Positions 52,598 through 60,708 are shown, counted from the stretch's first letter. The stretch is 64,000 nt of DNA from JBBQWR01 sp038210495 (GCA_038210495.1 JBBQWR010000018.1:1-64000), one strand, 5' to 3'. Program-made: numbers and translations. The notes: generated by a model not told the origin, from the sequence alone.

Positions 52598-52646
52598 CTG
52601 CGCAGCAGGATGCCGCGGCTATGTGTCGCCGCTTCGCGGCTCGCGG
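52598..52646. repeat. family B repeat, right arm only (carries dedA stop codon)
   Basis: CTGCGCAGCAGGATGCCGCG and the following TATGTGTCGCCGCTTCGCGG match the right arm and flank at 41635-41690 with few changes. The dedA TAG stop (52619-52621) is in the same place of the repeat as the ptsI stop in locus 1. No left arm is present. Confidence 0.8.
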
Positions 52647-53296
52647 ATCGATCTTCTTGCCATCCATGCCCGGAGTGCGGCAATCGCAACCGGAACGACG
52701 CTAAGCACGACTATGCCGGTCACGACGGCTTCGAAGTGCTCTTTCACAAACGTAATCGAGCCGAGCCAGTAGCCGGCCAGCGACATCATCACGACCCAGG
52801 CGATTCCGCCGACGATGTTGTACGCGGCGAACTGGCGGTAACTCATTTTGGCGACGCCGGCGACGAAGGGGGTGAACGTGCGGACCAGCGGCACGAATCG
52901 GGCCAGAATGATCGCCTTGCCCCCGTGGCGATCGTAGAACGCCTTGGCCGCCATCAGGTGTTCGTGCTTCACGAATCGCAGCCGACCCTTTTCGAAGACG
53001 TACTGCTCCATCCGCAGGCCGAGCAAATAATTGACTCCATCGCCCAAGATCGCCGCCACCGAGAGGATCGCGATCAACAGTTCGATCCGAAAGGCGCCCG
53101 TGCTAGCCACGAACCCGGCCGCGAATAGCAGCGAGTCGCCCGGCAGAAAGAACCCGATGAGCAGGCCCGTCTCGCTGAACACGATGGCGAACAGAATCAA
53201 ATAACAGAGCGGACCATACTGCTCGATCAGTGCGCTAAGCTGAGCGGGATTCGCGAATCCACGCAGCCACTTGATCTGCTCGATGAGCCAGTGCAT
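52619..53296 (-). CDS. DedA/SNARE-associated family membrane protein
   Basis: The 225-residue protein matches DedA (LILFAIVFSETGLLIGFFLPGDSLLFAAGF, ARFVPLVRTFTPFVAGVAKM), with about five membrane segments. DedA proteins take part in undecaprenyl-phosphate or lipid recycling and membrane homeostasis. The final residues (IREPRSGDT) and stop codon come from a family B repeat. The MFS gene ends 19 bases upstream of its start on the same strand. Confidence 0.92.
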   Translation of the reverse strand: MHWLIEQIKWLRGFANPAQLSALIEQYGPLCYLILFAIVFSETGLLIGFFLPGDSLLFAAGFVASTGAFRIELLIAILSVAAILGDGVNYLLGLRMEQYVFEKGRLRFVKHEHLMAAKAFYDRHGGKAIILARFVPLVRTFTPFVAGVAKMSYRQFAAYNIVGGIAWVVMMSLAGYWLGSITFVKEHFEAVVTGIVVLSVVPVAIAALRAWMARRSIREPRSGDT

Positions 53297-53314
53297 GGAA
53301 TCCTTCCCTGATCG

Positions 53315-55093
53315 TCATTCCGGTAGCGGTTGTCCCTTGGTTTCCGGCATAAACGGCACGACGGCCAGTCCCAACAGAAAGATCGAACACATCGTCAGCC
53401 CGGACCAGCGGAGCGGTTGGTCGGTGTGCTGATACACCTCGCTGGCCAGCAGGCCGAGCGTATAGGGCCCGACCGCCGCGACGAAACGCCCCACGTTGTA
53501 GCAGAACGACGTGCCCGTGCTGCGTAGCCGCGTCGGAAAAAGCTCGGGGAAGTAAATGGCGTAGCCGCCGAAGATAGAGAGTTGGAAAAAACCCATCAAG
53601 GGCATCATCCAAAACACATCGCGGAACAACGTCACGCCGCCGACAGTCATCGTGGCCGCGCTGAGAAACCCGAACACCAGCGCCGTGCTCAGCATCGCGG
53701 CCGTGAAAGCGATCGCGAACGTCGTGCGCCGTCCGATCGACTGGGCCACGTAACTGAAGCCATACACGCCAAAAAAACCGCCGATGTTGAACAGCATGAG
53801 ACTGATCGCGGCCCATAGCGAAAGTTGGAACTCGACCGCTTTGCCTCGGGCGACGATTCGCTGGGCATGAGCAGCAATCTGCTCGGGATCGGCCGCCGTA
53901 CCGTCCAAATAAGCTGCGCGGCGCACTCGCTGACCGGACGATTGCTCCAGGCGATTGTGCGCCGAGTCGCCTTTGTCGAGCCAATCGAGCACGGCGCTTT
54001 TGGAAATCGATTCGCGATCGTCGTGCAACGAACGAATCGCGCCATACACGGCGACTGCATCGGTCGAACTTTGCTCGCCGGCCGCAATTGGACTCAGCAA
54101 ATAGCTAGGCTTGAAATCGGTGGGCAATTTCTCGATGGATTCAGGACGAGCCACAAGCGACGCGACAAATTGCCGATCGAGCTCGGCGTCCCCGTGGTCT
54201 CGGGCCTGCTGATCGTAAAACGACCGGAATAGGGACCGCGTAAAATCGCCGCTAAAGAATCCGATCCCCCACAGCGCAATCACTCCGGCGCAGGCGAGCA
54301 GCATCCCGCCGATCGCTCGCCGCCGCCAGACCGGATTGCCGAACAATTCGCGGAACGACCCGAGCGATTTTTGGGTCGGATCCGACTTCACGGCAGCCTG
54401 CCACCGCTCGGGCTCTTTGAGATGGCGGCGAATCGCGACAGCCAGTAAGGCGGGAAGCGCGCCGACCAAAAACATCGCCCGCCAGGCAGTCAATTGCGTG
54501 CCGAATAAGTGAAATCGCCCCAAGACGCCTTCGCGCTCCAAGTGGGCAAACGCCAGACTGATGACGGCGGACGACACATTGCCAATTGCCGACAAAGCTT
54601 GCAGCAGGCCCAACGCATAGGGCCGCGCCAGCTCGGGCATGACTTCGGCGACCAGCGAAACTCCGACGGCAAACTCTCCACCCACGCCCAAACCGGTTAT
54701 AAAGCGATACGCCGCGAAATCGTAAACCGAGTACGACAGCGCGCTGAGCCCCGTGCAGGCCGAGTAAATCAAAATGGTGATCATCATCGTCTTGGCTCGA
54801 CCGACGCGATCGCCCATGATGCCAAATATGATCCCGCCGCTGGCCCAGCCCATGAGAAATACGGCGGTGACATAGCCACTATAGGCGTTGACATCGAGCC
54901 CCGTGCCTTTGAGCAATTCGGCCATGGCAGGGGCTCTGGCCAGCGCAAAGAGTTGCTGATCCAGGCAGTCGAACATCCAGCCGAGGGCCGCGACCAATAA
55001 GACGAACCAGTGGTAGCGATTGAGCTCGCGCCACCACGGACGGTCGAGCTTGCCGAGCGGTTTGGCCGCCGAACCGAAAGAAAAGTCTGCCAT
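53315..55093 (-). CDS. MFS transporter with a long central loop domain
   Basis: The 592-residue protein is an MFS carrier of the sugar/aromatic-acid type (GWMFDCLDQQLFALA, GRAKTMMITILIYSACTGLSA, FITGLGVGGEFAVGVSLVAEV). The family usually has about 430-450 residues. The excess of about 135 lies between the N- and C-terminal six-helix halves (about 295-420). It is a soluble, mostly helical insertion (RSFYDQQARDHGDAELDRQF, DWLDKGDSAHNRLEQ). The substrate is unknown. Confidence 0.88.
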   Translation of the reverse strand: MADFSFGSAAKPLGKLDRPWWRELNRYHWFVLLVAALGWMFDCLDQQLFALARAPAMAELLKGTGLDVNAYSGYVTAVFLMGWASGGIIFGIMGDRVGRAKTMMITILIYSACTGLSALSYSVYDFAAYRFITGLGVGGEFAVGVSLVAEVMPELARPYALGLLQALSAIGNVSSAVISLAFAHLEREGVLGRFHLFGTQLTAWRAMFLVGALPALLAVAIRRHLKEPERWQAAVKSDPTQKSLGSFRELFGNPVWRRRAIGGMLLACAGVIALWGIGFFSGDFTRSLFRSFYDQQARDHGDAELDRQFVASLVARPESIEKLPTDFKPSYLLSPIAAGEQSSTDAVAVYGAIRSLHDDRESISKSAVLDWLDKGDSAHNRLEQSSGQRVRRAAYLDGTAADPEQIAAHAQRIVARGKAVEFQLSLWAAISLMLFNIGGFFGVYGFSYVAQSIGRRTTFAIAFTAAMLSTALVFGFLSAATMTVGGVTLFRDVFWMMPLMGFFQLSIFGGYAIYFPELFPTRLRSTGTSFCYNVGRFVAAVGPYTLGLLASEVYQHTDQPLRWSGLTMCSIFLLGLAVVPFMPETKGQPLPE

Positions 55094-55240
55094 CGACGGA
55101 CGCCGGCGAAAGTCGGGCGGCTCCTTGAATGAAATGCGACCTCGGGCTGGTGGCGCGCATCTTAAACAGCGAACGGCCCAGCGTAAAGCAAGCGACCGGT
55201 GAAAAGCCCATCAGAGAACGGCCGAACAGAGGGGAACGGG

Positions 55241-55588
55241 CTAAATAGCCTCGCTACCCCGTTCGCCGGTGCGGATGCGGATGCAATCTTCCAGCGGCAG
55301 TACGAAGATTTTTCCGTCGCCGATCTCGCCGGCCTTGCCGCTCCGGCCCCCTTTGATGATCGCGTGGATCGTCGGCTCGACGAACTCGTCGTTCACGGCG
55401 ATCTGGAGTTGCACCTTTCGCAGCAAGTTCACCGAAATCTCGTGGCCCCGATAGACCTCGGTGTGCCCCTTCTGCCGGCCGAAGCCTTGGACATCCATGA
55501 TCGTAAGCCGAAAGACTTCGACTTCCGTCAGCGCAGCTTTCACCGCTTCGAGACGGCTGGGCTGGATGATGGCAATGATCAACTTCAT
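55241..55588 (-). CDS. glnB: nitrogen regulatory PII protein
   Basis: PII senses 2-oxoglutarate and ATP/ADP and controls nitrogen metabolism. The 115-residue protein shows MKLIIAIIQPSRLEAVKAAL, the T-loop FGRQKGHTEVYRGHEISVN with the uridylylatable tyrosine, and the ATP-binding GKAGEIGDGKIFVLPLEDCIRIRTGE. It stands alone, with no amtB next to it, so glnB and glnK cannot be told apart. Confidence 0.95.
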   Translation of the reverse strand: MKLIIAIIQPSRLEAVKAALTEVEVFRLTIMDVQGFGRQKGHTEVYRGHEISVNLLRKVQLQIAVNDEFVEPTIHAIIKGGRSGKAGEIGDGKIFVLPLEDCIRIRTGERGSEAI

Positions 55589-56385
55589 TGGACGCGATAC
55601 CTCTGCGGGGCCGAACCGCTAGCTCAGTGAGTCAACGTTGATCGTAGTTCAGGTGCGCCGTTGGCTCAAGAGCCGTGTCGGTCGACGAGATCGCCCGACA
55701 ATGCGCGTATAGACGATCCTTGGGAAGATAAGAATAGAAAGAAATGCCCCGGCCTGGGCAGGTTAGGCGGAAAACCCACCCAAGCCGTTGGGGCATCCTT
55801 CTGGCCCAGGCAAGAGCCGAAGTTCTCGTTAACGAATATCGAGGGGACACGTCGCGCCCGATTGCGGGATTGAGAAAAAATGGCGTGTCGCAAGTTGCTC
55901 CGGGTCAGACCATCCCACCCACCAACCCAGAAGGAGATGCCCAACTATCTCCTGGTTGCAACTTGCGACACACCCGCACACGCGTATCGAAGATTGCCGC
56001 CTCGCGATAAGATTGTGCTTTTGCGGTCGCTCTGTTCCTACGAGCGACTTTGTTGTTTTCCCTTCTTAGCAAGCACCGTGCCAGGACGATTGCGGGCCTC
56101 AAACGGCGGCAGCAAGACAACCGTATGTTATTGGCGGAGAATGGCTTAGAAATTTACGGCGCCGATCGGTGAACTGGAATTCACACTCGCCGCAAATATT
56201 CACTGCCCGCTTCCCATGCAGTGAACGATGCGAAAGCAAGCATCGGGCCGCGACAATAGCATTGAGGGCGTTATGTCGGCGACAAACTGGTGGGCGCGGG
56301 GGGGCGGCGACTAAAAAACGCGCGGGGCTCGACGACGCAGCAGGATTCCGCAACGATGTCAGTGAATCAGACCGGACGCGCGCAC
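55589..56385. repeat. long gene-free region with several inverted repeats
   Basis: No convincing gene is found in about 800 bases. Visible structures are: ATGCCCC (55743) against GGGGCAT (55791), enclosing GGCCTGGGC, which is complementary in part to GGCCCAGGC further right. GTGTCGCAAGTTGC (55885-55898) stands against GCAACTTGCGACAC (55958-55971), a perfect 14-bp stem. Inside it AGGAGAT and ATCTCCT (55932-55953) form a second hairpin. These look like one or two small palindromic elements or a structured transcript. Confidence 0.5.
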
Positions 56386-56419
56386 AAAAAAATCGCCGCG
56401 GCACTTTGCCGCGGCGATT
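56386..56419 (-). terminator. intrinsic terminator of the porin gene
   Basis: On the minus strand a perfect 13-bp stem (AATCGCCGCGGCA / TGCCGCGGCGATT) with a 3-base loop is followed by T residues (A-run 56386-56392 on the plus strand). It lies 40 bases after the porin stop codon. It is the clearest terminator in the window. Confidence 0.9.
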
Positions 56420-56458
56420 CTGCTTTCGGGTTGCGTTCCGCCCAAGTCGAACAGGGCT

Positions 56459-57952
56459 TTAGAACTGCAGGATCGCGTCAATCGAGCCGATCCACTGGTG
56501 GTTCGATCGGCCATCGTGATACGGCTCTACGCCGTTCAAGTATTGGCCGGTGAACCAATCGTACCGAAGTTCCGGACGAACCTGGAGGTTCGCGTTCGGA
56601 TGATAGTTCAGGCCCATCGTGAGGTCGTAGAAGTTACCGGCAAACCCGCCCGCTGAGGCGGCGTTGCCGTTAGGCGTGCCAAAATCTCCGACCGGCGCGA
56701 CTCGCGTGCCGTCCGTATCGCGGAACCATTCCATCCGCGTGCCGGCGGTCCAGCAACAGTTCAACTTATAGGTGGCGATCCCTGACAAACCACCCCAGGT
56801 GGACGTGTCGCCTTCGGATTCGCCCTTTGTCTGAGCGCCAAACGTGCTATCGGCCTCATAGCTCAGGCGATCGTTGAGATCGTGGCTTAACACGATCGTA
56901 TTGACGAACCGGTTTCTATGCGAATTAGGATCGCCAGCCGGGTTGCCGGTACTAACGACCGGCTCATTGCCGTCTTGAAAGGCGAACGTCAGGGTGGTGT
57001 GCTTGTCTTTCGCCGTGAAGATCGCTTCGCCGGTGGCGCTGGGGTTTTCGTTCACGTCGTTAAAGTTATCCCAGCCGTTGTTCACGCCGCCGACCAACGT
57101 GAGCTGATCGTTCGGCTTCCAGATGGCGTTGGCGCCGGTGTGGGTAAAGGGAATTGCGTAAAGGAACGTATAGGTGTGGGAGTAGAACGTATTGCCGATC
57201 GCCGGAACCACTTCGTTGCCCAGCAGGGTGTAGAAGTGACCGACTTTGTACGACAGCCGGCTCGTCCCGAATTCCACGTACGCCTGCGGGATTGCCAAGC
57301 CATAGAACCGACGGTCGTCGCTATGGATTTTGGGCGTTCCGTCGTCGCGGGCGTCAAGGCCTCGAGACAGCGTGTAACGATAATCCGAGCCGTAAAGGGT
57401 GTCCACGGTGTAACCCCAATCCCAGCAGCAATCGTTGTTCTTCAGCGCCTTCTGAATCGTCGTGTAGAACTGATTGAGTTGGAGCTCGTCGTCCCGATCG
57501 TTGAAGCCGTCCACGCCGTTGAAGCCGTCCGGATTGCGGCGGCCGTCGTGCGAGGCGTAGCCAACTTCGAAGAAGCCAGTCACCGCCACGTCGTGGCATT
57601 TCAGCCAACAATTGTCGGCGAACAGGCGGTTGATTTCCTGCGCCGGGCAATCCAGCTTGCAGCAATCGCAGCCGGCGTCGCTCGCGGCGGCGGCGCAGGT
57701 CGAGCAACCCGCGACGCCACTGTCGGTGGCTGTCGCCGCGGCCGGAGCGCCAGGTGCGGCAGGCGCCGGGGCCGCTGGGGCGACCGGGGGCTTGTCGCTA
57801 GGCGACTTGGCCGGCTCCTCGCCGGCGTAGTAGTCCACGTACGTGGTCTGAGCGACCGCGCCGGACTGGCTGGTTTGGGCGTGAGCCCAGGCGGCAGGCA
57901 TGCCGCCGGCGATCGCTGCCAGCACGATCGCCATTCTGAGGGTCTTGGTCAT
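56459..57952 (-). CDS. outer-membrane beta-barrel porin (BBP2/OmpL-like)
   Basis: The 497-residue protein has a signal peptide (MTKTLRMAIVLAAIAGGMPA, AWAHAQ). An Ala/Pro-rich linker (50-78) follows. Then comes a Cys-rich segment with eight Cys at residues 83-119 (CSTC, CDCCKLDC, CWLKC). The rest is a barrel with repeated aromatic beta-strands (VTGFFEVGYASHDGR, QAYVEFGTSRLSYKVGHFY, VRPELRYDWFTG) typical of putative beta-barrel porin-2. The C-terminus is Phe (DAILQF), as usual for outer-membrane barrels. ATG 57952 has AAGGAG upstream. Confidence 0.87.
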   Translation of the reverse strand: MTKTLRMAIVLAAIAGGMPAAWAHAQTSQSGAVAQTTYVDYYAGEEPAKSPSDKPPVAPAAPAPAAPGAPAAATATDSGVAGCSTCAAAASDAGCDCCKLDCPAQEINRLFADNCWLKCHDVAVTGFFEVGYASHDGRRNPDGFNGVDGFNDRDDELQLNQFYTTIQKALKNNDCCWDWGYTVDTLYGSDYRYTLSRGLDARDDGTPKIHSDDRRFYGLAIPQAYVEFGTSRLSYKVGHFYTLLGNEVVPAIGNTFYSHTYTFLYAIPFTHTGANAIWKPNDQLTLVGGVNNGWDNFNDVNENPSATGEAIFTAKDKHTTLTFAFQDGNEPVVSTGNPAGDPNSHRNRFVNTIVLSHDLNDRLSYEADSTFGAQTKGESEGDTSTWGGLSGIATYKLNCCWTAGTRMEWFRDTDGTRVAPVGDFGTPNGNAASAGGFAGNFYDLTMGLNYHPNANLQVRPELRYDWFTGQYLNGVEPYHDGRSNHQWIGSIDAILQF

Positions 57953-58193
57953 CGTTAACTCCTTTGCGGCGAGACATCGACAACGCCGACGATTGGCAAT
58001 TGACCGACGGCAACACCAAAAGCAAACACGGTGGGCGACAACGCCGCCAGCGGCTGGTTCGTCTAGCTTGGACGCTTCTTGCGGGTGAAGCGGACTTCGC
58101 GTGACCTCAGCCGCCACGTTGTCGTAAACTGGGATACAATTCGACTTAGGTTCCTCACGCAAAATTAGCTATCGGCCGCGCGGAATGAGCGAA
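57953..58193. other. gene-free region upstream of the porin
   Basis: This should hold the porin promoter. The open frame continues to 58162 but is not protein-like. No repeat is seen. Confidence 0.3.
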
Positions 58194-58224
58194 TTGACGC
58201 TTTTATGAGCCGTCTCGCTACAAT
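58194..58224 (+). promoter_or_regulatory. sigma-70-like promoter of a candidate small RNA
   Basis: TTGACG (58194-58199) and TACAAT (58219-58224) have a long 19-base spacer. There is no plus-strand gene downstream, only hairpins and a terminator. Confidence 0.4.
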
Positions 58225-58230
58225 AGGCGC

Positions 58231-58375
58231 TTAGGGCACATGCGCCCGGGAAAGCTTTTCCGGTCGCGAAAGACCTGCCGTGCAAGGGCGATTGAACCTT
58301 GCCGCTCAGATAGGATTTGCGGTTAGGCTAGCATCGACTGCAAGCGGGGGATGAGACCGGGATGGCTCGTTTTTT
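58231..58375 (+). ncRNA. candidate structured small RNA (~145 nt)
   Basis: Downstream of a promoter-like sequence come four consecutive hairpins. They are GGGC/GCCC (58234-58247), GGGAAAGCTTTTCC (58248-58261), GGTC-GCGAAA-GACC (58262-58275) and GCAAGG/CCTTGC (58282-58302). An intrinsic terminator follows (58353-58375). Flanking genes are on the minus strand, so this is not a leader. It does not match 6S, 4.5S SRP, tmRNA or RNase P RNA by eye. Confidence 0.45.
58353..58375 (+). terminator. intrinsic terminator of the candidate small RNA
   Basis: GAG(A)CC and GGCTC form a five-pair stem with one bulged A and a 5-base loop, followed by G and six T residues (58370-58375). It is modest but well formed. 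Confidence 0.5.
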
Positions 58376-58468
58376 CGCCTGATCCGGCGGCCGATTGGGC
58401 TGGCGTATCGCACGCGGGATATGCGTCTTTGGTCGCTGCCGATGGAGTGTTCCAAAATACATCCGCGT

Positions 58469-58999
58469 TCAACGATCCCTTATGAGGCGGATGCCCGCAA
58501 AAATCTTGGGGTCGATCAGCAGACCCGCCTGGGATTGCTCGGCAAGCCAATCGTCGATGTGATCGAGCAGCGGCTCGTGGACGGTGATTCGTTCGTGCTC
58601 GTCGCCGCCGCCTGCGTGCAATCGCTTCAGTCCCGTGGCGTGGAAGAACGTTACGACTTCGTTCGAGAGACCTGCCGATGTGGGACCGGACATGAGGTAT
58701 TGCATTTCAAGAGCGTCGTAGCCGGTTTCTTCGAGCAGCTCACGCCTAGCGGATTCCTCAAGCGAAAGGTCTCCCTCGGCCGCGATGTCGCCGGCCAGAC
58801 CTGCTGGCAACTCGATCACCGACGCCGAAAGCGGGATGCGAAATTGCTCGACCAGCACGAGCCGACGATCGTCGGTTAGCGCGACGATGGTCACGGCGCC
58901 GGTCGCCGAGGTTCGCTCCGCGTACTCCCAATGGCCGCGGGCGACCAGTCGCAAGTACTTCCCCTCGGCGAGAATCCTCGGTGGCGGCAGATCGCTCAT
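58469..58999 (-). CDS. Nudix hydrolase (ADP-ribose pyrophosphatase-like)
   Basis: The 176-residue protein has the Nudix box around LSLEESARRELLEETGYDA and the upstream VIELPAGLAGD typical of the ADP-ribose pyrophosphatase subgroup. Its N-terminal region (WEYAERTSATGAVTIVALTDDRRLVLVEQFR) also fits that subgroup. Its ATG overlaps by four bases the stop of the exported protein gene upstream. Confidence 0.88.
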   Translation of the reverse strand: MSDLPPPRILAEGKYLRLVARGHWEYAERTSATGAVTIVALTDDRRLVLVEQFRIPLSASVIELPAGLAGDIAAEGDLSLEESARRELLEETGYDALEMQYLMSGPTSAGLSNEVVTFFHATGLKRLHAGGGDEHERITVHEPLLDHIDDWLAEQSQAGLLIDPKIFAGIRLIRDR

Positions 59000-59622
59000 T
59001 TAGAATCGCTCGCCGCGGGCTTGATTGGCTTGAGCCAAATGGTGCGGAGATCCATTACGGCGAGCCCCGGCTTGCTGGTCGGTTTGACCGACATCCGGTA
59101 GTCGCCCGGCTTGTCGATCGTGATCGCGCCCAGATTGCGAATATGAAAGATGGCAAAGCTGCCGGTGTCCTGCACGCGGTCCGAAACTTTTTGATCGCCG
59201 ATTTCGATCGTGTATTCGCTGCCGCCGCTGTCCTTGCCGCAGCCCTGTTCGACGACGACATTGAATTTGCCGGGTCGCTCGATCGCAACATTCCAACTCA
59301 CCCAATCGGCGACGTTGGTCCAATAGCCGATCGTGTCTTTGTCTTTCTCGTAACGGACGCGGGCGCCGTGAACGATGACGTCCCGCGCCCGAATTACGAG
59401 CGTATCGTCTTTGTTTTGGACGACTCGTTTTGGTTCTTCCTTGGGCACGTCAACTTTATCGGCGATCTTAGGCTCGATCTTCGGTGCGGTCGGCGCCTTG
59501 TCCGCGGGGACCAGTTTGGCGGCGTCGCTCGCCCGAAGATGTCGCGGGCTTATTGCCGAGCAACAAACCAGCCCCAGGCACGCGATGGCTAACGTCGACG
59601 AGAATTTGGCAAATGAATTCAT
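58996..59622 (-). CDS. exported protein with a C-terminal carbohydrate-binding-like domain
   Basis: The 208-residue product has a signal peptide (FSSTLAIACLGLVCCSAISP), a Lys/Pro/Ala-rich linker (36-68) and a beta-rich C-terminal domain (VIRARDVIVHGARVRYEKD, WNVAIERPGKFNVVVEQGCG, SEYTIEIGDQKVSDRV, DKPGDYRMSVKP). This resembles the galactose-binding-like domain often fused to planctomycete hydrolases (DUF5077-like). It probably binds sugars outside the cell. ATG 59622 is preferred over the longer frame to 59883. Confidence 0.7.
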   Translation of the reverse strand: MNSFAKFSSTLAIACLGLVCCSAISPRHLRASDAAKLVPADKAPTAPKIEPKIADKVDVPKEEPKRVVQNKDDTLVIRARDVIVHGARVRYEKDKDTIGYWTNVADWVSWNVAIERPGKFNVVVEQGCGKDSGGSEYTIEIGDQKVSDRVQDTGSFAIFHIRNLGAITIDKPGDYRMSVKPTSKPGLAVMDLRTIWLKPIKPAASDSK

Positions 59623-59671
59623 GGCGGCGCCTGGAACGCTGAAGAAAAAATGACTGGCCGGCTTTCGGCCG

Positions 59672-60241
59672 TCAATCATTATGCAATTGGCGCAGTCGCG
59701 AAGATAGCCGCAGCAATAATTGAACGCGCTCGAACTCGTTGAGCCAGTCTTGCGCGACGGCTTCGAGCATGGATCGCGATTCGGGCACAAGTCCCGTCGG
59801 GCAGGCCGGGCCCAATTGATCGATGGCCAACTGCCGATACTTGGAAATCGTGCGATCGCCATACCAACCGACTTGCTGGCCATCCTCGGCCAGAAAAACG
59901 AGCACGGGCACGCGGGCGCCGCCGCAGATTCGGATTTCGCTCGCTAGGTCACTATCCGCGTCGCGGTCGAACAACCGCAGCTCGATCGTGCTGGTCGCTT
60001 CGGCGAAACGTTGGAAGATGGGGCACTGATTCACGCAGTCGCCACACCACGCGCCCGCCAGACACAAGACCTTCATTTCGCGTTTGAAGGCGCCGAGTAA
60101 TTGCTTCTGTGCGTCCGACAATGCGACAGCCTGCCGCACGGCCCCCCAGCGCCGCTGCTGGTCCGGCGTGCCATACTGGGTCAAGAAGTCGGAATACGAG
60201 AGACCGCGGTCGAATTTTGCGGCGTAATCGAAGCTGGGCAT
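59672..60241 (-). CDS. cytoplasmic thioredoxin-like protein
   Basis: The 189-residue protein has a thioredoxin fold with active site AGAWCGDCVNQCPIF and the cis-Pro region GGARVPVLVFLAEDG. There is no signal peptide. The WCGDC form is typical of thioredoxin-family proteins with reductase or unknown roles. It is preceded on the same strand by a repeat-rich gap. Confidence 0.85.
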   Translation of the reverse strand: MPSFDYAAKFDRGLSYSDFLTQYGTPDQQRRWGAVRQAVALSDAQKQLLGAFKREMKVLCLAGAWCGDCVNQCPIFQRFAEATSTIELRLFDRDADSDLASEIRICGGARVPVLVFLAEDGQQVGWYGDRTISKYRQLAIDQLGPACPTGLVPESRSMLEAVAQDWLNEFERVQLLLRLSSRLRQLHND

Positions 60242-60348
60242 ACGGAGTCGATCGTGAATTCAAATTATTTGCGTTGTCTTGCTAAGGCGCCACTGTCACG
60301 CTATCAACGTCGCGGATTCCAAAACATTAACAGTCCCATCGCTGCCCT

Positions 60349-60535
60349 CGCCCCGAAGGGGCAGCACAAAATAGCCCACGGCAACGCCCTGGGTAAATTG
60401 CTTCAAAGCCTTTAAAGCCCTGCAAGGGCGTAACAACCATGCCCGGGTTGTTGCGCCCTTGCAGGGCTTCGGATGGTTTCGCTTCCATTAACCCAGGGCG
60501 TTGCCCTGGGCTGATTTGTTTCGCCCCGTTGGGGC
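60349..60535. repeat. three-tier nested palindrome
   Basis: From outside to inside: CGCCCCGAAGGGGC (60349-60362) with CGCCCCGTTGGGGC (60522-60535). Next, CCCACGGCAACGCCCTGGGT (60375-60394) with ACCCAGGGCGTTGCCCTGGG (60491-60510). Innermost, AGCCCTGCAAGGGCGTAACA (60416-60435) with TGTTGCGCCCTTGCAGGGCT (60449-60468). Each arm is itself partly self-complementary, so the DNA could form a cruciform. The words resemble repeats widespread in planctomycetes and verrucomicrobia. Confidence 0.85.
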
Positions 60536-60560
60536 TAATGGGAAGGCGCTGGCCAAGCTT

Positions 60561-60651
60561 TGAACTCACCCGCCACGCTGAATTTGCCCGCCACTTTGAA
60601 CATACCCGCTACGCTGACACTCACTCGACAATCTGAACTCACCCGCCACTC
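60561..60651. repeat. degenerate 18-bp minisatellite
   Basis: Five tandem units modelled on TGAACTCACCCGCCACGC start at 60561, 60579, 60597, 60615 (19 bases) and 60634. There are no spacers, so it is not a CRISPR. Confidence 0.75.
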
Positions 60652-60708
60652 AGAACATTTCCGATCCATTCGAAAACGCCCGGCCGGTTTTGCAAATCCG
60701 CCAAAATC

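Larger units (their letters stand above)
60242..60708. other. gene-free region filled with repeats
   Basis: The 467 bases hold a nested palindrome (60349-60535) and an 18-base minisatellite (60561-60651). No gene is seen; the short frames here are translations of the repeats. Confidence 0.6.

Noticed and set aside
56459..58162. Longer porin start at 58162
   Set aside because: The extra N-terminal 70 residues are not protein-like and would hide the signal peptide; ATG 57952 has an AAGGAG at proper distance.
60561..60651. CRISPR array
   Set aside because: Units are 18 bases with no spacers and are degenerate; no cas gene is present.
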